Assembly: GCA_003611955.1 (NCBI GenBank)
Contig: RAZE01000005.1
Coordinates: 62,001 to 126,000, forward strand
Direction of reading: 5' to 3'
From: a bacterium 1XD8-76
GTDB taxonomy: Bacteria > Bacillota > Clostridia > Lachnospirales > Lachnospiraceae
Length of the DNA stretch: 64,000 nt
This document shows, in pieces, positions 34,403 to 42,830 of the stretch. The notes beneath the pieces were generated by a model. It was not told the DNA's origin, searched no databases, and saw only the letters and a list, made by a program, of their open reading frames with translations. Position 1 is the stretch's first letter. Every line of letters starts with the position of its first letter. A program made the translations under genes and the position numbers.

Positions 34403-35923
34403 TCAGATAATGATACAGATCATCTTCCCGTTGCTCTCATTGACGATCCTCTGCATTGTATCCTGCAGTTTCAGCTGGCACTCGTCTCCCATCATGCCAA
34501 TCTTTCCGTGGATACCGTCCTGGACAAGCTGTTCGATCGTCTTCCCAAAAATATTCGTATCCCATATCCCGTTTTCCGCCTGCTCCTCCGCCTTGATAAA
34601 CTCGATCAGGTCCTTTGCCTGCTCCTCCGTTCCCACGATCGGAGCGATCTCCGTCTCGATGTTCGCGCGAATCATATGGATCGACGGGCTCTCCGCCTTG
34701 ATCTTCACACCGTATTTGTTGCCGTGCCGTATGATCTCCGGTTCCTCCAGAGATATCTCCCCCTTCTCCGGCGCAACGACGCCATATCCTTTTCTTCTGA
34801 CCAGATTTAACGCTTCCTCCACCTTTATGTACTCTCGCTTCATCACCGCAAATTCTTTCAAAATCTGCATCAGCTGGTACTCATTTTCCACTCTCTGTCC
34901 CATCATCTCGCTGAGCAGCTCATAGTAGTAGCTCTCCTCCACCTCCAGCACGATACGGATCGTACCGTCCGCCAGGGAAATCTGCTCCAGCTTCACGTTA
35001 TTGATATAGGGACAATCCAGTGTCAGTTCCTGTTTCATAAACTGATGCATCGTGCTGACGGATTTCATCAGCTCTCTCACCGTCTCGATCAACGCCTGCT
35101 TCATCTCATGCTCACAGGGCAGCATCTCCACCCATTTCGGCATGTAAAACTCGATCTGGGATACCGGAAATTCATAGAGAGCTTCCTGCAGAATCTCCTG
35201 CACATCCCCCTGCTTCATCTGCTCGCAGTTCACCGGCAGCACTGCCACATGATACTTCTCCTCCATCTCCTTTGCCGTCTGCTTTGTCTCCTCGCTGTAA
35301 GGTTTTGCCGAGTTTAAAATGATCAGAAAAGGCTTGCCCATTTGTTTCAGTTCCTGTACGGTCCGCTCCTCCGCCTCCCTGTAATCATTTCTTACAAACT
35401 CGCCGAAGCTGCCGTCGGAAAACACGGCGATCCCTATTGTGGAGTGATCCTTGATCACCTTCTCCGTGCCGATTTCCGCCGCCTGTGTGAAGGGTATCTC
35501 CTCCTCAAACCAGGGCGTCTTGACCATTCGCTCCACATCTTCCTCCAGCGCTCCCGCCGCCCCGGGAATCATAAAGCCGACACAGTCCACCAGCCTCACC
35601 TTCATGTTGATTCCGTCCTGCAGACTGATCTCCGCCGCTTCCTGCGGAATAAATTTGGGTTCTGTCGTGGTGATCGTCTTCCCGGTTCCGCTCTGAGGCA
35701 TCTCGTCTAACGCCCTCAGTTTCTCATGTTCGTTTTCCATATAGGGCAGCACAAGGAGATCCATAAACCGTTTGATAAACGTGGATTTTCCTGTTCTGAC
35801 AGGCCCCACCACTCCCAGATAGATCTCTCCGTCTGTCCGAAATCTGATATCTCTGTATAAATTAAATTCCTTTTCTCTCCCTGCGGGTTCCCCCGCTCCG
35901 CCGGCGGTATGCAAATGTTCCAT
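34403..35923 (-). CDS. spoIVA: Stage IV sporulation protein A, spore coat assembly ATPase
   Basis: A 506-residue protein, slightly longer than the usual 492 because of an N-terminal extension. NLYRDIRFRTDGEIYLGVVG leads into the Walker A GPVRTGKST (40-48). VDCVGFMIPGA, HSTIGIAVFSDGSFGE and the C-terminal IGMMGDECQLKLQDTMQRIV are diagnostic. SpoIVA hydrolyses ATP to form the basement layer of the spore coat on the forespore membrane. Its presence is the strongest sign that the organism forms endospores. AATGGAGGGG precedes the ATG. Confidence 0.97.
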   Translation of the reverse strand: MEHLHTAGGAGEPAGREKEFNLYRDIRFRTDGEIYLGVVGPVRTGKSTFIKRFMDLLVLPYMENEHEKLRALDEMPQSGTGKTITTTEPKFIPQEAAEISLQDGINMKVRLVDCVGFMIPGAAGALEEDVERMVKTPWFEEEIPFTQAAEIGTEKVIKDHSTIGIAVFSDGSFGEFVRNDYREAEERTVQELKQMGKPFLIILNSAKPYSEETKQTAKEMEEKYHVAVLPVNCEQMKQGDVQEILQEALYEFPVSQIEFYMPKWVEMLPCEHEMKQALIETVRELMKSVSTMHQFMKQELTLDCPYINNVKLEQISLADGTIRIVLEVEESYYYELLSEMMGQRVENEYQLMQILKEFAVMKREYIKVEEALNLVRRKGYGVVAPEKGEISLEEPEIIRHGNKYGVKIKAESPSIHMIRANIETEIAPIVGTEEQAKDLIEFIKAEEQAENGIWDTNIFGKTIEQLVQDGIHGKIGMMGDECQLKLQDTMQRIVNESNGKMICIII

Positions 35924-36010
35924 AAAAAATCCCCTCCATTAAACTGCTGTTTACTCCATTATCTTGTAACAGTTTATGAAGGGGAAAATGCCTGTATGAC
36001 TTTAAAATAT

Positions 36011-36715
36011 TCAAATTTCAAATGTTGCGCCCTCTTTATCCAACATCACTATGTTTTTCACATCGGGCCTCGCGTTTCGATATCTGCGGATGATCTCCGG
36101 CTTTTTCCAGAAATGCATCGGAAAAACCACCTCCGCCTTGGCTGTCTTCAAAAATATATCCATTCCGCCGAATGCGAACTGCTCCTGCCTCGGATCGAGA
36201 GGTACAAAAGCCGCGTCAAAATGCTGCCCTTTTATCCGCTCCATCTCCCGCCTGAAATTCGCTTCCATGTTGTTGTTGTGCGCCTTCGTCTCCCCCTCCC
36301 ATTTCCAGAGGTTCAAATCGCCGGCATGATAAAAATTATACTTTTCGCCGTTTTCTGTCACCGTCACAACAAAGGCGACCCCCACATCCGTGGACCGCAA
36401 TGTCCCTATCGTGATACCGCCATCTTCCGTGCGATATGTCTCATGAGCTTTTACGAAAAGCAGTTCCTGTCCGCCCGCCAGCTCCTCCGCCTGTTTTCTG
36501 CGGATATCTTTCGACAGTACATACGTGATGCGGCTCTCATACTGCAGGGCAAAAATCTCTTTATTATAGTGATCCTGATGACTGTGACTGACAAACACCG
36601 TCAGCTTTTTTTCCGATGAAAACACCGGCAGCTTCCCGGTGTAATAGTCGAAGAGCAGATAATGCTCCTTCGTCTCCGCCAGAAAGCCGCTGTGTCCCAG
36701 ATAGGTTATTCTCAT
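36011..36715 (-). CDS. Metallo-beta-lactamase-fold hydrolase
   Basis: A 234-residue protein beginning MRITYLGHSGFLAE. The zinc motif HSHQDH is present near residue 44, followed by AGDLNLW near the middle and FPMHFW near the end, which complete a UlaG/YtnP-like metal site. The substrate is unknown. ATG 36713-36715 begins 7 bases after the stop of the S-component gene, so the two are co-transcribed; an upstream in-frame start overlapping that gene lacks family similarity. A ribosome site is not obvious. Confidence 0.8.
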   Translation of the reverse strand: MRITYLGHSGFLAETKEHYLLFDYYTGKLPVFSSEKKLTVFVSHSHQDHYNKEIFALQYESRITYVLSKDIRRKQAEELAGGQELLFVKAHETYRTEDGGITIGTLRSTDVGVAFVVTVTENGEKYNFYHAGDLNLWKWEGETKAHNNNMEANFRREMERIKGQHFDAAFVPLDPRQEQFAFGGMDIFLKTAKAEVVFPMHFWKKPEIIRRYRNARPDVKNIVMLDKEGATFEI

Positions 36716-36722
36716 TCTTTTG

Positions 36723-37271
36723 TCAGAGAGCCTTTTTTGCCCTCGTCTTGCTGTAGGCAAACAGTAAGAGCGTGCCGATCACACCCGCGGAGATCGCGTT
36801 GAGGATCGTCGCTGTCACACCCTGCGTAAACACCAGGTTGGCAGGCTCAGCATAGATCACGATATCTAACACCGGCGCTACGATGATCCAGGCCACCGCG
36901 TTGGAAATGATCTGGTATGCGTTGAACATCAGAATATCTTTCACGCCGAAAATGCCTTCCTCCACTTTCAGTCTCGGGTATACAAGACCTGTACCGAAAC
37001 ATGCAACGCCGCTGGCAACCACCCAGCTCCACCATGCGGAACCGTACTGCACGGAATCAGACAGAGCGTGACCGATAAAAGCGATGAGTCCCCCCGCTAT
37101 CGGTCCGAACAGCGCGCCGAAGAACGCACCGATACCATAGGCAGTCTGGATCTCCGTCTCAGGAACTCCTGTGGGCACCTTCACATACATGAACAGCAGT
37201 GTGAACAGCGCCGCGCCAAGGCCTGTTGCCACGATGGTCTTTGTCTTAAACTCAAACATTTTCTTTTGCAT
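36723..37271 (-). CDS. ECF transporter S component, UPF0397 family
   Basis: A 182-residue membrane protein with about five to six helices. TKTIVATGLGAALFTLLF, GVPETEIQTAYGI, GPIAGGLIAFIGHALSD and GSAWWSWVVASG match the UPF0397 family of energy-coupling factor substrate-binding components. The T and ATPase genes are 1.8-4.3 kb upstream on the same strand, separated by a SAM-hydrolase-like gene and an oppositely oriented lipoprotein gene. The ligand is not established. ATG follows AAAGGAGGAG, and a structured 115-base leader precedes it. Confidence 0.85.
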   Translation of the reverse strand: MQKKMFEFKTKTIVATGLGAALFTLLFMYVKVPTGVPETEIQTAYGIGAFFGALFGPIAGGLIAFIGHALSDSVQYGSAWWSWVVASGVACFGTGLVYPRLKVEEGIFGVKDILMFNAYQIISNAVAWIIVAPVLDIVIYAEPANLVFTQGVTATILNAISAGVIGTLLLFAYSKTRAKKAL

Positions 37272-37386
37272 CTTACATCTCCTCCTTTGTCTGCGGAATG
37301 CCGCCGCAGCGGTTTTTGTCCATGGAGCCGCGGGATATACACGCTTTCCCCGACTCCAGTATCATTCTTTTGCAGAATATACTGCC
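37272..37386 (-). promoter_or_regulatory. Structured 5' leader of the ECF S-component gene (possible riboswitch)
   Basis: The predicted transcript starts near 37386. It can form three helices: GCAG/CTGC (37372-37375 with 37382-37385), GGAGCC/GACTCC (37324-37329 with 37352-37357), and CTGCGG/CCGCAG (37291-37296 with 37304-37309) just before the ribosome site. I could not match it to TPP, FMN, cobalamin, preQ1, THF, SAM, lysine or ZTP cores. No T run is present, so any control would act on translation. Confidence 0.45.
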
Positions 37387-37392
37387 ACAAAA

Positions 37393-37421
37393 AGAGTACA
37401 TAATATTGATGACTTTGTCAA
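37393..37421 (-). promoter_or_regulatory. Promoter of the ECF S-component gene
   Basis: Minus strand TTGACA (37416-37421), 17-base spacer, TACTCT (37393-37398). It is back to back with the lipoprotein promoter on plus at 37439-37467. Confidence 0.7.
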
Positions 37422-37438
37422 GTTCCGATATATTTTCA

Positions 37439-37467
37439 TTGTCAAAACAATGTTGTCGTGCTATAGT
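37439..37467 (+). promoter_or_regulatory. Promoter of the acidic lipoprotein gene
   Basis: TTGTCA (37439-37444), 17-base spacer, TATAGT (37462-37467), about 70 bases before the ATG at 37541, which has AAAGGAAAA upstream. Confidence 0.65.
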
Positions 37468-37540
37468 GAGTACGCACAGATGATCTCTATTCTTCCTGAT
37501 CTGTGCACCGACAATATAAAAACGAAAGGAAAAAAGTACA

Positions 37541-38080
37541 ATGAAACACTACAAAAAAATATCTGCGCTCCTCCTGGCTGCAGTGCTCGCATTTGCCATG
37601 ATCGGCTGCGGCAGTTCAGCCGCTCCCGAGGATACGGCTGCCGAACAATTTGGAGCGGAAACGGAAGAAACCGGAACGGAGGAGGATGAAGAGTCTCCGG
37701 AAGCTGCAGAACCCGAGACGACGACGGACGACGAACCTGCAGAAGCTGCAGAACCTGAGGCGACAGACAATGAGCCCGCAGAAACCACAGAGCCCGAAAC
37801 TGCGGACGACGAGCCCGCAGAAGCACCTGCAAAAGAAACCGAATACAAAAACGGCACCACAACGGTTCTGGCAGATGACGGATATTATTACTATGAGTTC
37901 AAATTTGTGGACGGCGAACTTGTCTTCGGAGACCTGGAGAGCGAGGAAGGCAAGGGCGGCTGGGGCGAAGGTACCGGTTACGATATCGAAAAGTGTCCGT
38001 TTTACGGCATGACAGTCGAAGAAATCAAAGAGAAACTGGAAAATGATAATTATTCCGTCACTATCCAGAGCGCGGAGTAA
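37541..38080 (+). CDS. Lipoprotein with acidic imperfect-repeat linker and small C-terminal domain
   Basis: A 179-residue secreted lipoprotein. A basic start and hydrophobic segment end at lipobox MIGC, with Cys23 as the lipidated residue. Residues 30-103 are an acidic linker of imperfect repeats with the core DDEPAEA and TEPET, also visible in the DNA. The C-terminal 75 residues (TTTVLADDGYYYYEFKF, KCPFYGMTVEEIKEKLENDN) may form a small domain I do not recognise. It is transcribed against its neighbours between the two parts of the ECF locus. Confidence 0.85.
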   Translation: MKHYKKISALLLAAVLAFAMIGCGSSAAPEDTAAEQFGAETEETGTEEDEESPEAAEPETTTDDEPAEAAEPEATDNEPAETTEPETADDEPAEAPAKETEYKNGTTTVLADDGYYYYEFKFVDGELVFGDLESEEGKGGWGEGTGYDIEKCPFYGMTVEEIKEKLENDNYSVTIQSAE

Positions 38081-38092
38081 AATGGGCAGGGA

Positions 38093-38117
38093 CGGAATGG
38101 CAGATCCTGCTATTCCG
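38093..38117. terminator. Hairpin between lipoprotein and SAM-hydrolase-like genes
   Basis: CGGAATGGCAG / CTGCTATTCCG with a 3-base loop and one G-T pair, located in the convergent gap. It lacks a clear T run on both sides, so termination is uncertain. Confidence 0.4.
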
Positions 38118-38154
38118 CCTCTGATACAATTTCAGCTCAGCAATCATTAAACAA

Positions 38155-38997
38155 TCAATGCACAAACTCCACCGTCCACTCCGGTCCGTAACTCAGTCCG
38201 TACTGCTCACAGAAGCTCCCCTGGGAGACTGCCAGCGCAACCTTCATCAGCTCGTTGTTGTAGACCATCGGCGCGCCTTTCTCGGCATAGCCGAAGCTCT
38301 TGTGAAACAGCACTTTCTGATCAAAAGCAACCTTCCCGTCATGCCGAACCGTCACCTGCACATCCTGTCCGTAGGAAAACCCTGCCTCCTCAAAGGCTTT
38401 GAGCGGAATGTTTGTCCACAGGTTTCCGAAATTCGGATCGTTGATCTCAAAGATCCCCTGCACTTTTCCCTCTTCGATAACAGGTTCTAAGATCTCATGC
38501 TCCACGATCTCCTCCACCGGATACTCGGGGCCTACCCCCTCGAAATCGATGATACCGCTGGCAAGGCGCGCCGCCGTGTAACCGAACAGATCCCGTCCGT
38601 GGAAGATCGCAACTCCCTCCGTTCCCTTTCCGCGCAGACGGTTGACGCTCTCGTCGATCTCCCGCACCGCCTCGATGCCGATAAAACGCTTCACATGGGT
38701 CAGGGAGCCGTTGTCCGGCGTCACAATATAGTAGCCGTCCACGGTCTTCGCCACACAGGCGCGGCGTTTTGTGCCCACCCCGGGATCTACCACCGAGACG
38801 TAGATCGTCCCCTCGGGCCAGAACTGCAGACTCTGGTACAGGCGGTAGCTGGCGCTCCACGTATCATACTGGGGAAGCTCATGGGTCCCGTCCATGATCT
38901 CCAGTTCCCTGTCCACGGTCTTCACCACCCCGTACATGGAGCTCACCGCCCCCTCTTTGTAAGTAAAATCGGTCTGAAATACTAAAATTGGTTTCAT
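38155..38997 (-). CDS. SAM hydroxide adenosyltransferase / SAM hydrolase family (DUF62)
   Basis: A 280-residue protein beginning MKPILVFQTDFTYKEGAVSS, with VVDPGVGTKRRACVAKT, VTPDNGSLTHV and GRDLFGYTAARLASG. These match the DUF62/fluorinase superfamily; non-halogenating members split S-adenosylmethionine to adenosine and methionine with water. It follows the EcfT gene by 34 bases on the same strand, so it probably serves the transported compound. I infer a link to SAM, adenosine or methionine-related uptake. Confidence 0.88.
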   Translation of the reverse strand: MKPILVFQTDFTYKEGAVSSMYGVVKTVDRELEIMDGTHELPQYDTWSASYRLYQSLQFWPEGTIYVSVVDPGVGTKRRACVAKTVDGYYIVTPDNGSLTHVKRFIGIEAVREIDESVNRLRGKGTEGVAIFHGRDLFGYTAARLASGIIDFEGVGPEYPVEEIVEHEILEPVIEEGKVQGIFEINDPNFGNLWTNIPLKAFEEAGFSYGQDVQVTVRHDGKVAFDQKVLFHKSFGYAEKGAPMVYNNELMKVALAVSQGSFCEQYGLSYGPEWTVEFVH

Positions 38998-39031
38998 ATT
39001 TTTCTCCTTATATATTTTTTATATTTTATAT

Positions 39032-39865
39032 TCACACAAACGGATTCCAGAACCTCGATCCGTTCACGAAAAACGATAAACTCAGGGATCCCGCCAGAAT
39101 AAACGCCCCGAACACCAGCGCCCCCCAGTCTCCTCTCCTCAGAGGCTTCGCCACGTACCAGGTCCTCTTCTTATGTTTTCCGAATCCCCGCAGATCCATC
39201 GCGTTGCTGATCAGTTCGATCCGGTCCAGCGTGGAGAATATCAATGGGATACAGATATTCATCGTATTCTTCACCCGGACGCCCAGCTTCTCTTTCCTGG
39301 ACAGATCCAATCCCCTGCTCTGCTGCGCCACGGCGATATCCTGGTAACTGCGGATCATATCCGGAAAATACCGCAGCGTCAGCGACAGCGCATAAGCCGC
39401 CTTATAGCTCACCCCGATCCTGCTCAGGGAAGCCGCAAACTCGCTGGGGTTGGTCGTCAGGAGAAAGATCATCCCCAGAGGCACCACCGAGGCGTACTTC
39501 GTCGTCTTTGTGATCTGGTATAAGAGCTGCTCTTTTGTCACCACATAAAAGTCCGTGATCCGAAACAGTTCGTGCCTCGTCCCGTAGATCTCCGTGCCGT
39601 AAGTCGGACTGAACAGAAACGTCAAAAGAAAGTTCATCAGCAGGAAGATAATGACATAGATCAGCATGATCTTGATCTGCTTAAACTGAAGCCCCGAAGC
39701 CTTGAAGATAATTCCCGACACGATCATGACAAACAGGATATACCGGATATCGTAGGAGAACATAACCGAGAACGTCATAAAAATAAAACAGAACAGCTTT
39801 GTCAGCCCCGACAGGTTGAAGATAAAATTGTCTCTGTCTACGTAGTCAAAAAGTTTTGCCTTCAT
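39032..39865 (-). CDS. ecfT: ECF transporter transmembrane T component
   Basis: A 277-residue membrane protein (CbiQ/EcfT family) with helices near residues 25-65, 65-85, 110-135 and 245-270. The coupling region AYALSLTLRYFPDMIRSYQDIAVAQ and the ARG-like QSRGLD motif contact the ATPases. It overlaps the double-ATPase gene by 4 bases. Together with the UPF0397 S component it would form an ECF importer. Confidence 0.9.
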   Translation of the reverse strand: MKAKLFDYVDRDNFIFNLSGLTKLFCFIFMTFSVMFSYDIRYILFVMIVSGIIFKASGLQFKQIKIMLIYVIIFLLMNFLLTFLFSPTYGTEIYGTRHELFRITDFYVVTKEQLLYQITKTTKYASVVPLGMIFLLTTNPSEFAASLSRIGVSYKAAYALSLTLRYFPDMIRSYQDIAVAQQSRGLDLSRKEKLGVRVKNTMNICIPLIFSTLDRIELISNAMDLRGFGKHKKRTWYVAKPLRRGDWGALVFGAFILAGSLSLSFFVNGSRFWNPFV

Positions 39866-41583
39866 GCCCGCATGTTCCTCCTCTCATAGTCGATAAACTT
39901 CTGCACAAACCCTTCCGCGTCCTCTATCCCCGTCAGCTTCGCCAGCTCGTAGAGGGATGTCACTTTCAGGTTCGCGGCACCTGCGATCTCCTCGTTCGTC
40001 AGTATCTCCACCGCACTGGCATCCCCGATTTTCTTCCCATCTGAGATTACGATCGCATGGGATGTGTACTCCAGCATCAGGTGCATGTCGTGGGTGATCA
40101 TCAGGATCGTCACCCCGGATTCATTCAGACTCTTCAGAAATTCCATGATCTCCGTGTAGTGGTGGTAGTCCTGCCCCGCCGTGGGCTCGTCCAGTATCAG
40201 TATCTTCGGATCCATCACCAGCATGGAGGCGATCGTCACCCTCTTCTTCTGGCCGTAGCTCAGGGCGGATATGGGCCACTTTTTAAACGGGGAGAGACCG
40301 CAGATCTTTAACGCTTTCTCCACCCGCTCCGCGATCACGTCCTCCGGCACATCGTTCAGGCGAAGCCCCAGCGCCACCTCATCGAAGATCATCGGCTTAC
40401 AGATCATCTGGTTCGGATTCTGCATCACGTAGCTGATGATCTTCGACCGCTCCTTGATCGTCTGCCCCTTCATATCCTCACCGCCGTAGAGAAGTCTGCC
40501 GCTGTCCTCGCCTACAAACCCGCAGATCACCTTCGCCAACGTGCTCTTTCCCGCGCCGTTGGTTCCGACGATGCTCACCATCTCCCCCTCGCGGATCTCG
40601 AAATTGATATCCTGCAATATCTTTCGCTTCTTCGTATACTGAAAGTCGAGATGCTCCGCCTTGAGAATCACCGGCCTCTCTTTCTCTTTCGGTTTCTCCT
40701 GCAGCTGCCTGTCCCACTTTAACACCGCATCCTGCACCGCCGGGATATCCAACGTCGCAAGCCTGCCCGCACGATGAGCCTCCTTCACCTCCACGCCCGC
40801 ATACTTTAACGCCGTCACATAGAGCGGCTCCCTGATACCGTATTTTCCCAGAATATCCGCCGCCATCATCTGATCCGGCGTCATATCCGCCACAACGCGC
40901 CCATCGTTCACCAGCACAATCCTGTCCACATCCCGGTACAGCACATCCTCCAGACGATGCTCGATGATGACCACCGTCTTGCGGTATTCCCGCCAGACCT
41001 TATCGATCAGATCGATCGCCGTCTTCCCCGTCGCCGGATCCAGGTTGGCCAGGGGTTCATCGAACAGCAGGATGTCCACATCATCCACCAGAACCCCCGC
41101 GAAAGCGACTCTCTGCTTCTGCCCGCCGGAGAGTTCAAAGGGCGAGGACTTTAAAAGCTGTCCCATATCCACCATGTCCGCAACTTTCTGCACCGTCTCC
41201 TTCATCTCATCCTGTTTCACCAGATCGTTCTCCAGCGCGAAGGCGATGTCCTCCCCTACCGTCAGGCCGATAAACTGTCCATCCGCATCCTGCAGCACCG
41301 TCCCCACCCGCTTGGAGAGCTCAAAAATATTCATCTCCTGCGTCTCTTTCCCGCAGATCTTTAGGGAACCCTCCACCTTTCCGTGGTAGGAAAAGGGTAT
41401 CAGCCCGTTCAGGCAGTGCCCCATCGTGCTCTTCCCGCTGCCGCTTGGTCCCACGATCAACACCTTTTCCCCCTCATAGATCTTCAGGTCGATGTCGTGC
41501 AGTGTGGGCTCGGCCTGACTGAAATACTGAAATGAAAACTTTTCAAACTCAATGACCGCATTCTTTCTGCCGCTTTCCTCCAT
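39862..41583 (-). CDS. ECF transporter ATPase with two fused nucleotide-binding domains
   Basis: A 573-residue protein with two ABC cassettes. The first has Walker A GPSGSGKST (45-53), signature ELSGGQKQR and Walker B LLFDEPLANLDP. The second, from about residue 310, has GTNGAGKST, signature LSYGQKKR (degenerate at the second Gly position) and LILDEPTAGQDY. One gene thus replaces EcfA1 and EcfA2. The ATG at 41581-41583 with GAGGGGGAG upstream is preferred over a frame extending to 41625 that starts in basic, non-conserved sequence. Confidence 0.9.
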   Translation of the reverse strand: MEESGRKNAVIEFEKFSFQYFSQAEPTLHDIDLKIYEGEKVLIVGPSGSGKSTMGHCLNGLIPFSYHGKVEGSLKICGKETQEMNIFELSKRVGTVLQDADGQFIGLTVGEDIAFALENDLVKQDEMKETVQKVADMVDMGQLLKSSPFELSGGQKQRVAFAGVLVDDVDILLFDEPLANLDPATGKTAIDLIDKVWREYRKTVVIIEHRLEDVLYRDVDRIVLVNDGRVVADMTPDQMMAADILGKYGIREPLYVTALKYAGVEVKEAHRAGRLATLDIPAVQDAVLKWDRQLQEKPKEKERPVILKAEHLDFQYTKKRKILQDINFEIREGEMVSIVGTNGAGKSTLAKVICGFVGEDSGRLLYGGEDMKGQTIKERSKIISYVMQNPNQMICKPMIFDEVALGLRLNDVPEDVIAERVEKALKICGLSPFKKWPISALSYGQKKRVTIASMLVMDPKILILDEPTAGQDYHHYTEIMEFLKSLNESGVTILMITHDMHLMLEYTSHAIVISDGKKIGDASAVEILTNEEIAGAANLKVTSLYELAKLTGIEDAEGFVQKFIDYERRNMRA

Positions 41584-41617
41584 CGTCTCTCTCCCCCTCT
41601 TTTTCTTTCTGCATCGC

Positions 41618-41646
41618 GAAAGCACCGACTCTTCACCGGTGCTTTC
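41618..41646. terminator. Hairpin between serA and the ECF ATPase
   Basis: GAAAGCACCG (41618-41627) / CGGTGCTTTC (41637-41646), 10 perfect pairs with a 9-base loop. On the minus strand it lies just after the serA stop but no T run follows it, so it may terminate serA transcription weakly or stabilise the 3' end. Confidence 0.5.
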
Positions 41647-41664
41647 CCTTTTCTGTTACCTCAT

Positions 41665-42828
41665 TTACTTCACAACTCTCACACGGAATACACCCCTGAT
41701 CGCGCGCAGTTTCTCCACGATATCCTCCCCCGGCTTCGTCTCCACATCCAGCATTGTGTAGGCCACTTCCCCACGGGATTTATTGGTCATATCGGAGATG
41801 TTGATGCCCGCCTCACCCAGAACTGACGTGAATTTCGTGATCATGTTGGCGATATTTTTATGGAACACCGCAATGCGCCCCGCCTTCGTGCAGATACCCA
41901 TATCACAGTTCGGATAGTTGACGGAATTGACGATATTGCCATTCTCCAAGTAATTCCGCAGCTCTTTCACGGCCATTTTCGCGCAGTTATCCTCGGACTC
42001 CTCCGTGGAAGCTCCCAGGTGCGGAATGACGATACATCCCTCCTGCCCCGCCGTGATCGTATTCGGGAAATCCGTCACATACTTTCTGATCCTGCCGGAG
42101 TGGATGCCCTTCAACACCGCTTTCTCATCCATCAGCACATCCCTGGCAAAGTTTAAGAGAATCACACCCCGCTTCATCTTGGAGACCGCCTCCTCGTTCA
42201 CCATACCTCTCGTGGCATCCATCAGCGGCACATGGATCGTGATGATATCGCAGTACTCGTAGATATCATCCACATTCAATACATGATGCACATCGCGGCT
42301 CAAATTCCACGCCGCATCCACCGATACATAAGGATCATAGCCGTAAACTTCCATGCCCAGATGCTTCGCCGCGTTCGCCACCCGCACGCCGATGGCGCCC
42401 AGGCCGATGATGCCGAGCTTCTTGCCCTCCAGCTCTGTCCCGGCAAATTTCTTTTTCTCCTTCTCAGCCGCCTTCGCGATGTCCGCGTTGTCCTGCTCGG
42501 ACTTCACCCACTCGATGCCGCCCACCACGTCGCGGGATGCGAGCAGCATACCGGCAATCACAAGCTCCTTCACGCCGTTGGCGTTCGCCCCCGGCGTGTT
42601 GAATACCACGATGCCCTTCTCCGCGCACTTCTCCAATGGAATATTGTTGACGCCGGCTCCCGCCCTCGCCACCGCCAGAAGATTTTCCGGCAGATCCATC
42701 TCATGCATGGACGCGCTTCTGACCAAAATACCGTCCGCCTCCGTTATCTCGTTCGTCTTCGTGTAATCCGGCGTAAACCGGTCAAGCCCCACCTTCGCGA
42801 TGGGATTCAGGCAATGATATTTATACAT
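41665..42828 (-). CDS. serA: D-3-phosphoglycerate dehydrogenase with C-terminal ACT domain
   Basis: A 387-residue short-form PGDH. It has the Rossmann motif GIIGLGAIGVRVANAA, the catalytic Arg/Glu/His region (RSASMHEMD; LLNFARDVLMDE; VIPHLGASTEESEDN) and a C-terminal ACT domain (LGEAGINISDMTNKSRGEVA). It oxidises 3-phosphoglycerate to phosphohydroxypyruvate, the first step of serine synthesis. It is 2 bases after serC and shares its promoter. Confidence 0.93.
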   Translation of the reverse strand: MYKYHCLNPIAKVGLDRFTPDYTKTNEITEADGILVRSASMHEMDLPENLLAVARAGAGVNNIPLEKCAEKGIVVFNTPGANANGVKELVIAGMLLASRDVVGGIEWVKSEQDNADIAKAAEKEKKKFAGTELEGKKLGIIGLGAIGVRVANAAKHLGMEVYGYDPYVSVDAAWNLSRDVHHVLNVDDIYEYCDIITIHVPLMDATRGMVNEEAVSKMKRGVILLNFARDVLMDEKAVLKGIHSGRIRKYVTDFPNTITAGQEGCIVIPHLGASTEESEDNCAKMAVKELRNYLENGNIVNSVNYPNCDMGICTKAGRIAVFHKNIANMITKFTSVLGEAGINISDMTNKSRGEVAYTMLDVETKPGEDIVEKLRAIRGVFRVRVVK

Positions 42829-42830
42829 AA

